Source: Piscirickettsiaceae bacterium
GTDB taxonomy: Bacteria; Pseudomonadota; Gammaproteobacteria; Thiomicrospirales; Thiomicrospiraceae
Direction: 5' to 3'
DNA: 6,685 bases
Assembly: GCA_021767305.1 (NCBI GenBank)
Contig: JAASTL010000047.1
Location: forward strand, 1-6,685
Under the pieces are notes generated by a model, which was not told the DNA's origin, made no database searches, and saw only the letters and a program-made list of their open reading frames with translations. Position numbers and translations under genes: made by a program. Each line of letters opens with the position of its first letter. Positions within the stretch are counted from its first letter, which is position 1. This document shows positions 1-6,581 of the stretch, one piece after another.

Positions 1-1
1 A

Positions 2-1039
2 AAACTTAACTTACAAACCCCGGAAGCTTTGCAACATGCCTACCAGGATATGATGCATAAAATCGCGCAGCACCACCCTGAGGCGAATATTCAATCGGTT
101 ACCATCGAACCCATGAAAGCTATGCCATTTGCGCGTGAACTGATTATTGGGGTGAGCCGTGATCCGGTGTTTGGTCCTGCCATTTCGTTTGGTGCTGGCG
201 GTACCATGGTTGAAGTGCTCAAAGACAGCCAAACCGCGCTGCCGCCTTTAAATGCATTTATTGCCAATAAAATGATTGCCGGCACCAAGGTCAGCAAAAT
301 GTTGGGGGATTATCGAGATTTGCCAGCGGTCGATCAGCAGCAGTTGGTAGACATCTTATTGAATTTATCAAAAATGATTGCCGAGCTTCCAGAGGTTGTG
401 GAATTGGATTTAAATCCAGTTTTGATTAATCACGAACAGGTGATTGCAGTAGATGCTCGCATGACGGTAACAAGAGTTTCAAAGTCGGAAAATCTCTATT
501 CGCATATGGCAATACACCCTTATCCTGCACACTTGGAACGCAAAATGGTCAGTGCCAGCGGTTTGGAAGTCAATATCCGTCCAATTCGTGCAGAAGACGC
601 TCGCTTAGAGACCGAGTTTGTAGAACATCTCTCTGAACATACCAAATACCTGCGTTTTATGCAGAGTGTGAAACACCTAAGCCAAGATATGTTGGTTAAG
701 TTCACTCAAATTGATTACGACCAAGAGATGGCGTTTGTAGCCAATACTTTGGTGGATGGTAAAGAGCTGGAAATCGGCGTGACTCGATACAGTACTAACC
801 CAGATGGCAAGAGTGCAGAATTTGCCTTAGTGGTGCGAGATGATTACCAGCACCAAGGGGTAGGGACACATCTTTTGGAATCTTTGATTGAACATGCCCG
901 AGATAAAGGTTTGCAGAGTTTAAATGGAGAGGTATTGCGAGAAAACAAACCAATGTTGCAATTGGCTAGAGAGTTTGGTTTTGAGGTTTGTGCGTGTCCT
1001 GATGATGCCAGTGTGATGTTGATTGAGAAAAAGGTTTAA
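2..1039 (+). CDS. pat: Pat/PatZ-type protein lysine acetyltransferase, C-terminal part (5' end outside window)
   Basis: This is the C-terminal ~345 residues of a large two-part protein. The reading frame is open from base 2, so the TTG at 29 is internal and not a start. The first ~165 visible residues are the end of an ATP-grasp/NDP-forming acyl-CoA synthetase module, with SFGAGGTMVEVLKD at about 62-75 and ELDLNPVLI at about 134-142. The last ~155 residues are a GNAT acetyltransferase domain, with AEFALVVRDD followed by the acetyl-CoA-binding motif Q-H-Q-G-V-G at about 283-288. This order (synthetase-like half first, GNAT last) is that of E. coli PatZ (YfiQ) and Salmonella Pat, about 890 residues long. 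Those enzymes acetylate lysines of acetyl-CoA synthetase and other proteins from acetyl-CoA. The synthetase half is usually regulatory in that family, but its catalytic part lies outside the window and cannot be judged. The gene ends in TAA and is followed by a MITE-like element and a terminator. Confidence 0.88.
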   Translation, partial: KLNLQTPEALQHAYQDMMHKIAQHHPEANIQSVTIEPMKAMPFARELIIGVSRDPVFGPAISFGAGGTMVEVLKDSQTALPPLNAFIANKMIAGTKVSKMLGDYRDLPAVDQQQLVDILLNLSKMIAELPEVVELDLNPVLINHEQVIAVDARMTVTRVSKSENLYSHMAIHPYPAHLERKMVSASGLEVNIRPIRAEDARLETEFVEHLSEHTKYLRFMQSVKHLSQDMLVKFTQIDYDQEMAFVANTLVDGKELEIGVTRYSTNPDGKSAEFALVVRDDYQHQGVGTHLLESLIEHARDKGLQSLNGEVLRENKPMLQLAREFGFEVCACPDDASVMLIEKKV

Positions 1040-1049
1040 AACATTACTT

Positions 1050-1227
1050 GAGAGCTTTGCACGAGTAGGACGCGAAGAAAAAATGAGAGAAAATTTTGCT
1101 GATTGAGGCGGGTAACGCAGCGAATAGCTGGCTATTCGCAAGTTTTCCAACAAAAATCAGTCGAATTTTAGCCATTTTTACTCGTGTATCTATCTCGTGT
1201 TTACACCCTAGTAGGTGCAAAGCTCTC
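1050..1227. mobile_element. MITE-like intergenic element with 13-bp terminal inverted repeats
   Basis: A 178-bp stretch begins with GAGAGCTTTGCAC (1050-1062) and ends with its exact reverse complement (1215-1227). The same 5 bases, TACTT, flank it directly on both sides (1045-1049 and 1228-1232), as a target-site duplication would. Inside, further segments pair in the same nested order: CACGAGTA (1060-1067) with 1179-1186, AAAAATG (1079-1085) with 1173-1179, an imperfect 15-mer (1090-1104) with 1155-1169, and a central GCGAATAGC (1120-1128) with 1131-1139. The whole element could therefore fold into one long imperfect hairpin. No plausible coding region lies within it, so it would be non-autonomous. 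Copy number and parent transposase are unknown. An alternative is a REP/ERIC-type intergenic repeat that does not transpose. Confidence 0.6.
1120..1139. repeat. Central perfect palindrome of the MITE-like element
   Basis: Two perfect 9-bp arms (GCGAATAGC and GCTATTCGC) are separated by only TG. The site lies near the middle of the 1050-1227 element and would form the tip of its hairpin. No T-run follows on either strand, so it does not look like a terminator itself. Confidence 0.75.
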
Positions 1228-1267
1228 TACTTAAGAATTTTAAATCTAGCCTCTTTTTAAAATCACT

Positions 1268-1298
1268 AAACCTAGCTAATTATTTGGCTAGGTTTTTT
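1268..1298 (+). terminator. Rho-independent terminator downstream of pat
   Basis: AAACCTAGC (1268-1276) pairs perfectly with GCTAGGTTT (1287-1295) across a 10-nt loop, and T-residues run from 1293 to 1298. The orientation fits the end of the pat transcript, which would first read through the MITE-like element. On the minus strand the T-run is broken, so it may stop tautomerase transcripts only weakly. Confidence 0.8.
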
Positions 1299-1349
1299 AT
1301 TGTCTGCCGGATATTGCCTAAATAGACGTTTTATAAATAAGTTTTTCAA

Positions 1350-1778
1350 TTAACTCTGCATCATTTGCATTAGGTCTTTAATACGATAAATTTTGCCCGC
1401 ACCACCCCAGTTGCCGTCAGGTATTTCATTAATCATGACCCAGACACGTGCCGCATTGAGAAGATTGAAATTAGTACCTTCAATTTCCAACACCAACTTG
1501 GTCAACTGTTCAGTTAAGAGTGCTTTGCGCTCGGCATTGAGTGTGCCTTGGAATACTTTAATATCGATGCGGTAATGTGGCTTTTCAACTTGATGCCCAG
1601 CTAAAAAGAAATCCTCTTTCCCATAATCTGAAAATTGCACCCAACTTAAATTCTGTGCCTTAGGCTGCTGTTCCATGCCTTCCAGCTTGAGTAAATTTTG
1701 TGTGGCTTGCTGGGCAAATTGTTGTTTTTGCTGCGGATTAAAACATTGTTCGGGCAGGTGGAGCACAATCAAAGGCAT
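1350..1778 (-). CDS. Tautomerase-superfamily protein with two 4-OT-like units
   Basis: This 142-residue protein begins Met-Pro-Leu-Ile-Val. Removal of the Met would expose the N-terminal proline that is the catalytic base in 4-oxalocrotonate tautomerases. It looks like two fused beta-alpha-beta units. Unit 1 is roughly residues 2-60. Unit 2 is roughly 69-134 and contains RIDIKVFQGTLNAERKALL and then ARVWVMINEIPDGNWGGAG, which follows the 4-OT pattern V-R-V-I-I-T-E...G-x-x-G-x-G. R111 aligns with the 4-OT active-site Arg39. Unit 2 has Tyr where Pro-1 would be, so only the first unit carries the proline. The length resembles fused members such as cis-CaaD and malonate semialdehyde decarboxylase rather than the 60-80 residue single-unit enzymes. 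The substrate cannot be named. The ATG start is supported by AAGGAA (1790-1785), 6 nt upstream. There are no signal or membrane segments, so it is probably cytoplasmic. A strong terminator lies 33-71 bases upstream. Confidence 0.8.
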   Translation of the reverse strand: MPLIVLHLPEQCFNPQQKQQFAQQATQNLLKLEGMEQQPKAQNLSWVQFSDYGKEDFFLAGHQVEKPHYRIDIKVFQGTLNAERKALLTEQLTKLVLEIEGTNFNLLNAARVWVMINEIPDGNWGGAGKIYRIKDLMQMMQS

Positions 1779-1800
1779 AATGAATTCCTTAATATTTGAT

Positions 1801-1849
1801 TCTAGAAATAAAAAGACCCGCTAAAACATAATGTTATAGCAGGTCTTTT
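1801..1849 (-). terminator. Rho-independent terminator after the DsrE-like gene
   Basis: Read on the minus strand, AAAAGACC (1849-1842) pairs with GGTCTTTT (1818-1811). Inner pairs extend the stem after one mismatch: GCTA/TAGC and then AACA/TGTT around a 3-nt loop. The descending arm runs into a T-rich tract (TTTTTATTT). It starts 22 nt past the DsrE-like stop codon and should end the ettA/PAS-GGDEF/DsrE transcript or transcripts. The stem is symmetric enough to act partly on the plus strand as well. Confidence 0.85.
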
Positions 1850-1871
1850 ATAATAGTTCAGAGCGGAATAC

Positions 1872-2360
1872 TTATTGAATTTTCAAATAAGCAAACCCTT
1901 CGCTTTGCAAAATGGCTATTTTCGCAACACCTGAAGTGGTCAGCTCAATGCCTTTGTAGACTTTTTCAGGAGCTAGACCGACTTCATCACGGGTTTTATC
2001 ACATAAATGCACTTTTACACCACGAACATTCATCAAAGCATCTAAACGGCCTTTAAGTTCATCACGACGTTCTAGCAATGCCGCATCATGCTCATATGGC
2101 GTACCTTTAAGCGCATCATCGGTGGTAAAACGTAAACCAAACCCAACAAATACCAAATGAATCTCAGGTTCCATGAGTTCATTCTCGTAGAAGTTCATAA
2201 TATTGTTGATGGAGGTTAGGGTAGCGGAATAACGGGTTGGGTCATTGAAATCGACGTGATACACCACCTTGGCACCGTCGTCAGCAGCTTGTGCAGAATT
2301 GAATAAAAGCCCAAAACTTAAAAAGAGGGCGGTGAATAGTTTCATAAATTGATTTTTCAT
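1872..2360 (-). CDS. Exported DsrE-family protein
   Basis: This 162-residue protein has an N-terminal signal peptide: Lys at 2 and 7, a hydrophobic core (about LFTALFLSFGLLF, 8-20) and a likely cleavage after the AxA-type NSAQA at residue 25. The mature part resembles the DsrE/YchN fold: KVVYHVDFND (31-40), a central IHLVFVGFGLRF strand (67-78), then GVKVHLC with Cys120, and a C-terminal GVAKIAILQSEGFAYLKI. Small DsrE-like proteins carry or relay sulfur in the cytoplasm through such a cysteine. Exported relatives of this type are common but poorly characterised, so a sulfur-relay role here is only inferred. I chose the ATG at 2360 because AGAGGAG (2374-2368) lies 7 nt upstream. An in-frame TTG at 2366 would leave almost no spacing. 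The gene lies 66 nt after the PAS-GGDEF gene on the same strand and ends at a strong terminator. Cotranscription with that gene is possible, but a promoter in the gap is not excluded. Confidence 0.75.
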   Translation of the reverse strand: MKNQFMKLFTALFLSFGLLFNSAQAADDGAKVVYHVDFNDPTRYSATLTSINNIMNFYENELMEPEIHLVFVGFGLRFTTDDALKGTPYEHDAALLERRDELKGRLDALMNVRGVKVHLCDKTRDEVGLAPEKVYKGIELTTSGVAKIAILQSEGFAYLKIQ

Positions 2361-2367
2361 GGTCAAA

Positions 2368-2374
2368 CTCCTCT
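2368..2374 (-). promoter_or_regulatory. Shine-Dalgarno site fixing the DsrE-like start
   Basis: AGAGGAG on the minus strand lies 7 nt before the ATG at 2360. It decides for this start over the upstream in-frame TTG at 2366, which sits 1 nt after it. Confidence 0.8.
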
Positions 2375-2426
2375 AAGACAATGCTTTTGTTTTAATAATG
2401 GTTACAAAAGACTATGAACGCTAGGT

Positions 2427-3338
2427 TTAAAGAATTCGCGTAATCTCACGAGTGCCTTCTAAGGCTTGAATCGCTTCATTTACACGCATAAACAAAACTT
2501 GACTGTCTTCTTCAGGCTTACGAAGTTCTGTAACCCCTGCATGGCTAGTTAGACAAGTTGTGGTGCCATCATCTAGTTTAATGGTTTGTGCAGAAATCGT
2601 TTCTTGTGCGAGTTTGGCAATACGGAAAGCATCCACCGCTTTGACCTCTGGTAACACCGCCATAAACTGATCACAGCTTAAACGTCCAATATAACCTAAA
2701 TCCTTAATCACATTTTTAATCGCATGCGCAGCGGTCAAAATTGCTTTATCTCCGGCTTCATGGCCGAATCCATCGGTAATGCGTTTAAAGCAGTCCAAAT
2801 TGATCTTAATAAAAGACAGCGCTTTATTATTCAATTTCGCTTTATTCAGCTCTTCATCCACAATATCCAAGAAGAAGTCACGGTTGAAGAGTTCAGTTAA
2901 CGGATCGGTAGAGGAGAGGTGTTCAATCTGCTCTTCCATATGTTTACGTGCCGTGATGTTAATGGCTAACCAAATAACCGCAGGTTGCTCGTAAGTACCT
3001 TCTTTAACTGGGTAAACACGCGCTTCATACCACTGGCCGCCAGCGGGGCCTTCTTCAACGCCTTCAACTTCCGCATTGGCAAGTTGGTATTCAATCTCTT
3101 GCAGTTGTCCGGAAGCGATGGCTCGTTGCACTACTTTTAGAAAGCGGTTTGCCATCTGCTCTGGTAGTACTTCATGGTACTTTTTACCGATTAGGCTGGA
3201 ACCATCGGCATAGAGTGTGCGCTCGGTCCCGCCGACAATATCAAGATAGGTTCCATCCTGCCCCATAATAAAAATAGGGTCAGGCATGGCATTGGCAATC
3301 GCTTCTAAATGGGAGGCGTTAGTATGCATTTCTGTCAT
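2427..3338 (-). CDS. PAS-GGDEF protein with degenerate, probably inactive cyclase site
   Basis: This 303-residue protein has a PAS domain (about residues 8-130: LEAIANAMPDPIFIMGQDGTY ... VIWLAINITARK), a short linker (EEQIEHLSSTDPLTELFNRDFF) and a GGDEF-family domain (about 142-303). In active enzymes the signature is GG(D/E)EF; here it reads Ser-Cys-Asp-Gln-Phe (221-225). The metal-binding DxD is N180-L-D182, so its first Asp is Asn. The substrate-contacting Asn of the KxxND segment is Thr188. The inhibitory RxxD site is absent. The C-terminal A-D-x-A-L-Y-x-A-K stretch is also eroded (VNEAIQALEG). Cyclic di-GMP synthesis is therefore unlikely, and a signal-sensing or protein-binding role through PAS is the best inference. 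There is no transmembrane segment. The ATG at 3338 is chosen because AAAGGA lies 8 nt upstream and the PAS similarity begins just after it. Longer in-frame starts would run inside ettA. The start is 4 nt after the ettA stop, which implies cotranscription. Confidence 0.85.
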   Translation of the reverse strand: MTEMHTNASHLEAIANAMPDPIFIMGQDGTYLDIVGGTERTLYADGSSLIGKKYHEVLPEQMANRFLKVVQRAIASGQLQEIEYQLANAEVEGVEEGPAGGQWYEARVYPVKEGTYEQPAVIWLAINITARKHMEEQIEHLSSTDPLTELFNRDFFLDIVDEELNKAKLNNKALSFIKINLDCFKRITDGFGHEAGDKAILTAAHAIKNVIKDLGYIGRLSCDQFMAVLPEVKAVDAFRIAKLAQETISAQTIKLDDGTTTCLTSHAGVTELRKPEEDSQVLFMRVNEAIQALEGTREITRIL

Positions 3339-3342
3339 CGAT

Positions 3343-5013
3343 TTAGTCCTTTGAAATCGGCTTATATTTAATACGGTGTGGTTGCGCGGCATCCGCACCT
3401 TTGCGACGCTTGTAGTCTTCTTCGTAGTCGCTGAAGTTTCCTTCAAACCACTCTACATGTGAGTCACCCTCAAATGCAAGCATATGCGTGGCAATACGAT
3501 CTAAGAACCAACGGTCATGGGAGATAACTACCGCACAACCTGCAAATTCGAGTAAGGCTTCTTCAAGAGCTCGTAAAGTCTCAACGTCAAGATCATTGGT
3601 TGGTTCATCCAATAATAGCAAGTTACCACCACTACGTAGCGTTTTTGCTAAATGGACACGGTTGCGTTCACCGCCGGATAGTTGACCAATCTTTTTCTGT
3701 TGGTCGCCACCACGGAAATTAAAACGACTGCAATAGGCGCGAGAATTCACTTCGGTGTTACCGACCATAAAGACATCATCACCTTCTGAAATCTCTTCCC
3801 AAACGGTTTTATTGTCGTTCAAGGCATCACGGCTTTGGTCAACATAAGAAAGTTGTACGGTTTCACCAAATTCAATACTACCTGAGTCAGGCTGTTCTTG
3901 GCCGGTAAGCATTTTAAATAGGGTTGATTTACCGGCACCATTAGCCCCGATAATCCCGACAATACCACCTTGCGGTAGACGGAAACTAAGGTCGTCAATG
4001 AGTAAACGGTCGCCAAACCCTTTGGAGATGTGATTCACTTCAATGACTTTTTCACCCAGACGCTCTGCAACCGGAATAAAGATTTCGCTGGTCTCATTAC
4101 GTTTTTGCGATTCTTGGCTACTCAGTTCCTCAAAACGTGCTAGACGTGCTTTGGATTTAGCATGACGACCTTTAGCGCCTTGGCGAACCCATTCTAATTC
4201 CGACTTAATGGTCTTCATTCGTGCCGCTTCAGATTTAGCTTCTTGTTCAAGACGTTTTTCTTTCTGTTCCAGCCATGAAGAGTAGTTACCCTCAAACGGG
4301 ATACCTTCACCGCGATCCAGTTCTAAAATCCATTGCGCGGCATTATCTAGGAAGTAACGGTCGTGTGTAATAGCCACCACTGTGCCCGGAAAGTCGAGTA
4401 GGAAACGTTCTAGCCACGCAATCGATTCAGCATCCAAGTGGTTAGTCGGCTCATCTAGAAGCAACATATCCGGTTTTTCGAGTAACAATTTACACAAAGC
4501 TACACGACGTTTTTCACCACCAGAAAGTTTAGACACATCTGCATCCCAAGCGGGTAGGCGGAGTGCATCTGCGGCAATGTCTAGGGTGCGTTCAATGTTG
4601 TGTCCATCTTTAGCTTGAATGATGTTTTCAATTTCCGCCTGTTTTTTTGCCAACGCATCAAAATCAGCATCCGGTTCTGCATAGGCCGCATAGACAGCAT
4701 CAAGTTCAGCTAATGCTTCTTTGACTTCTGAGACCGCCTCTTCAATATTACCGCGAACATCTTTGCTTTCATCAAGTTGTGGTTCTTGCGGTAGGTAGCC
4801 CACTTTAATACCCGGTTGTGGGCGGGCTTCGCCGACGATATCAGTATCAATCCCGGCCATAATTTTAAGTAGGGTAGATTTACCGGCACCATTTAAACCC
4901 AAAACACCAATCTTGGCGCCAGGGAAAAAAGAGAGTGAGATATCTTTAAGAATATGTCGGTTAGGTGGAACGACCTTACCTACGCGGTTCATTGTGTATA
5001 CAAACTGAGCCAT
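3343..5013 (-). CDS. ettA: Energy-dependent translational throttle protein EttA (ABC-F ATPase)
   Basis: This 556-residue soluble ABC-F protein has two ATP-binding cassettes and no membrane domain. Domain 1 has Walker A GLNGAGKST (39-47), signature LSGGE (163-167), Walker B LLLDEP (184-189) with Glu188, and the H-switch at His217. Domain 2 has GANGAGKST (356-364), LSGGE (445-449), LLLDEP (466-471) with Glu470, and His499. Both catalytic glutamates fall at the same numbers as in E. coli EttA (555 residues). The arm insert (about 95-140) and the charged linker that contacts P-site tRNA (about 242-320, rich in Lys/Arg/Glu) are present. In E. coli EttA binds the ribosomal E site and slows or permits the first peptide bond according to the ATP/ADP ratio. 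The start has AAGGA 5 nt upstream (5023-5019). The gene is divergent from glyA, and its stop is 4 nt from the start of the PAS-GGDEF gene. Confidence 0.96.
   Translation of the reverse strand: MAQFVYTMNRVGKVVPPNRHILKDISLSFFPGAKIGVLGLNGAGKSTLLKIMAGIDTDIVGEARPQPGIKVGYLPQEPQLDESKDVRGNIEEAVSEVKEALAELDAVYAAYAEPDADFDALAKKQAEIENIIQAKDGHNIERTLDIAADALRLPAWDADVSKLSGGEKRRVALCKLLLEKPDMLLLDEPTNHLDAESIAWLERFLLDFPGTVVAITHDRYFLDNAAQWILELDRGEGIPFEGNYSSWLEQKEKRLEQEAKSEAARMKTIKSELEWVRQGAKGRHAKSKARLARFEELSSQESQKRNETSEIFIPVAERLGEKVIEVNHISKGFGDRLLIDDLSFRLPQGGIVGIIGANGAGKSTLFKMLTGQEQPDSGSIEFGETVQLSYVDQSRDALNDNKTVWEEISEGDDVFMVGNTEVNSRAYCSRFNFRGGDQQKKIGQLSGGERNRVHLAKTLRSGGNLLLLDEPTNDLDVETLRALEEALLEFAGCAVVISHDRWFLDRIATHMLAFEGDSHVEWFEGNFSDYEEDYKRRKGADAAQPHRIKYKPISKD
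3347..3352 (-). promoter_or_regulatory. Ribosome binding site of the PAS-GGDEF gene, inside ettA
   Basis: AAAGGA on the minus strand lies within the last codons of ettA, 8 nt before the ATG at 3338. Ribosomes finishing ettA would stop almost on top of this start, as expected for translational coupling. Confidence 0.75.
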
Positions 5014-5026
5014 GTTTTTCCTTAGT

Positions 5027-5036
5027 ACAACGTTGT
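5027..5036. repeat. 10-bp perfect palindrome in the ettA leader
   Basis: ACAACGTTGT is a perfect dyad just upstream of the ettA ribosome binding site. CG-centred palindromes are typical of LacI/PurR-type operators, but the flanks do not match the PurR consensus, and a chance occurrence is quite possible. Confidence 0.3.
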
Positions 5037-5108
5037 TATGGAAGGCATCTGAATGAGTTTGTTCAGTGCTTAATTGAATGTGTATGAACTTTACCGAAAA
5101 AACAGTTT

Positions 5109-5135
5109 TTTATAAAGCCTAAAAGCAGTTTTCAA
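5109..5135 (-). promoter_or_regulatory. Candidate sigma-70 promoter for ettA
   Basis: On the minus strand TTGAAA (5135-5130) is followed after 15 bp by TATAAA (5114-5109). The spacing is short of the ideal 17 bp, so this is tentative. It would give a leader of about 90 nt before the ettA ATG. Confidence 0.3.
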
Positions 5136-5154
5136 CAAATGATTATTTGTGTTG
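5133..5154. repeat. Inverted repeat overlapping the candidate ettA -35 region
   Basis: ACAAAT (5135-5140) and ATTTGT (5145-5150) are perfect arms around GATT. The symmetry extends outward to CAAC...GTTG if two extra bases are allowed on the right. It could be an operator, but no regulator is recognisable from it. Confidence 0.3.
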
Positions 5155-5232
5155 AGATTGTGCATGCGTCAACCAATTAAGACGAGATTTGTAACTCTAT
5201 CCGCAAGATATAGTGGTTAAGTTTGATTAGTT

Positions 5233-5262
5233 TTGGATATTTTTTTTGAAAAGGGGTAAAAT
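5233..5262 (+). promoter_or_regulatory. Probable sigma-70 promoter for glyA
   Basis: TTGGAT (5233-5238) is followed after 18 bp by TAAAAT (5257-5262), preceded by GGGG. Transcription would start near 5269, giving a leader of about 40 nt. No riboswitch-like structure fits in so short a leader. Confidence 0.55.
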
Positions 5263-5295
5263 GCCCGTCTTTGAAATATCCCAATTTTTTGAAAC

Positions 5296-5299
5296 GGAG
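5296..5299 (+). promoter_or_regulatory. glyA ribosome binding site
   Basis: GGAG lies 10 nt before the ATG at 5310. It supports that ATG over the upstream in-frame TTG at 5271, which would sit at about the predicted transcription start. Confidence 0.65.
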
Positions 5300-5309
5300 A
5301 ACCGTCAAA

Positions 5310-6581
5310 ATGTTCACAAAATCGATGACCATTGAAGGCTATGATGACCTGATTGCCGACGCGATTAAAAACGAAGAAAAACGTCAAGAATCGCATATTG
5401 AATTGATCGCTTCTGAAAACTACACCAGCCCGCGTGTAATGGAAGCTCAAGGTTCATACTTCACAAATAAATATGCAGAAGGTTATCCTGGCAAGCGTTA
5501 TTACGGTGGTTGTGAATTTGCTGACATCGTTGAGCAAGCAGCAATTGATCGTGCTAAAGAGCTTTATGGCGCAGACTATGCCAACGTTCAGCCGCATTCT
5601 GGTTCGCAAGCAAACGCAGCGGTTTATATGGCATTGTGTGAGCCAGGTGATACGATTCTAGGTATGAGCTTGGCGCACGGTGGTCACCTTACTCACGGTT
5701 CTCACGTTAGTTTCTCTGGAAAAATCTACAACGCAGTTCAATACGGAATTGATCCGGTTTCTGGTCAAATCGACTATGACGAAGTTCAGGCGTTGGCAAA
5801 TGAGCACAAACCAAAAATGATTATCGCTGGTTTCTCCGCTTACTCACAGGTTATTGATTGGGCTAAATTCCGTGAAATCGCTGATTCTGTGGGTGCTTAT
5901 CTGTTTGTTGATATGGCACATGTATCGGGCTTAATTGCAGGTGGTGTTTATCCTAACCCGGTTCCTCACGCTCATGTGGTGACGACGACGACTCACAAAA
6001 CGCTGCGCGGGCCTCGTGGTGGTTTGATTCTTTCTAAAGGTAATCCAGATTTAGAGAAAAAATTAAACTCTGCGATTTTCCCAGGCGGTCAAGGTGGGCC
6101 TCTAGTACACGTTATGGCGGCAAAAGCGGTTGCATTTAAAGAGTGCCTAGAACCTGAGTGGAAAACTTACTGCCAAAACGTGGTTAAAAACGCCCAAGCG
6201 ATGGCAAAAGTGTTTATGGAACGTGGTTGTGACGTGGTTTCTGGCGGTACGGAAAACCACCTGTTCTTGGTAAGCTTAATTGAAAAAGGCTTGACGGGTA
6301 AATTGGTTGATGCAGCATTGGATTCTGCGCATATTACTATCAATAAAAACTCAGTACCGAACGACCCAATGTCTCCATTTGTGACTTCAGGTATTCGTGT
6401 TGGTACGGCTGCGGCTACGACTCGTGGTTTCACCGAAGAAGATTGCACAAACTTGGCAACTTGGATGTGTGATGTGATTGATGCTTGTGATCAGTCTACA
6501 GAGTCTTGGGATGAAGCGGTGATTGATGAGGTGCGCGCTAAAGTATCGGCACTGTGTGAAGCAAAACCTGTTTACCGTTAA
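5310..6581 (+). CDS. glyA: Serine hydroxymethyltransferase
   Basis: This complete 423-residue PLP enzyme interconverts serine plus tetrahydrofolate with glycine plus 5,10-methylenetetrahydrofolate, the main source of one-carbon units. Family hallmarks are [11 protein letters not shown] (31-41), the [14 protein letters not shown] block (54-67), [11 protein letters not shown] (92-102), [10 protein letters not shown] (121-130), [10 protein letters not shown] (199-208) and the PLP-lysine motif [14 protein letters not shown] with Lys230. Then come the glycine-rich FPGGQGGP (257-264) and NSVPNDP...TSGIRVGT (347-366). It aligns without sizeable gaps to E. coli GlyA (417 residues). The ATG at 5310 matches the E. 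coli N-terminus (M-x-x-K/R-x-M-x-I-x-x-Y-D). A TTG 13 codons upstream is rejected. The gene is cytoplasmic and expected to form a tetramer or dimer. It is divergent from ettA, with its own likely promoter. No terminator is visible before the window ends, so the transcript may continue downstream. Confidence 0.98.
   Translation: MFTKSMTIEGYDDLIADAIKNEEKRQESHIELIASENYTSPRVMEAQGSYFTNKYAEGYPGKRYYGGCEFADIVEQAAIDRAKELYGADYANVQPHSGSQANAAVYMALCEPGDTILGMSLAHGGHLTHGSHVSFSGKIYNAVQYGIDPVSGQIDYDEVQALANEHKPKMIIAGFSAYSQVIDWAKFREIADSVGAYLFVDMAHVSGLIAGGVYPNPVPHAHVVTTTTHKTLRGPRGGLILSKGNPDLEKKLNSAIFPGGQGGPLVHVMAAKAVAFKECLEPEWKTYCQNVVKNAQAMAKVFMERGCDVVSGGTENHLFLVSLIEKGLTGKLVDAALDSAHITINKNSVPNDPMSPFVTSGIRVGTAAATTRGFTEEDCTNLATWMCDVIDACDQSTESWDEAVIDEVRAKVSALCEAKPVYR

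Noticed and set aside
920..1153. A minus-strand open frame running from the pat end into the MITE-like element.
   Set aside because: It overlaps the conserved GNAT coding region, has no ribosome binding site and resembles no family. It is most likely a shadow.
3339..3446. A longer start for the PAS-GGDEF protein at 3446, adding 36 N-terminal residues.
   Set aside because: The extra residues overlap conserved ettA codons and look like an out-of-frame shadow (many Thr/Lys/Arg). The ATG at 3338 has a good AAAGGA site and leads directly into the PAS domain.
5271..5309. A 13-codon N-terminal extension of GlyA from TTG at 5271.
   Set aside because: It would start about at the predicted transcription start with no ribosome binding site, and the ATG at 5310 matches the known GlyA N-terminus.
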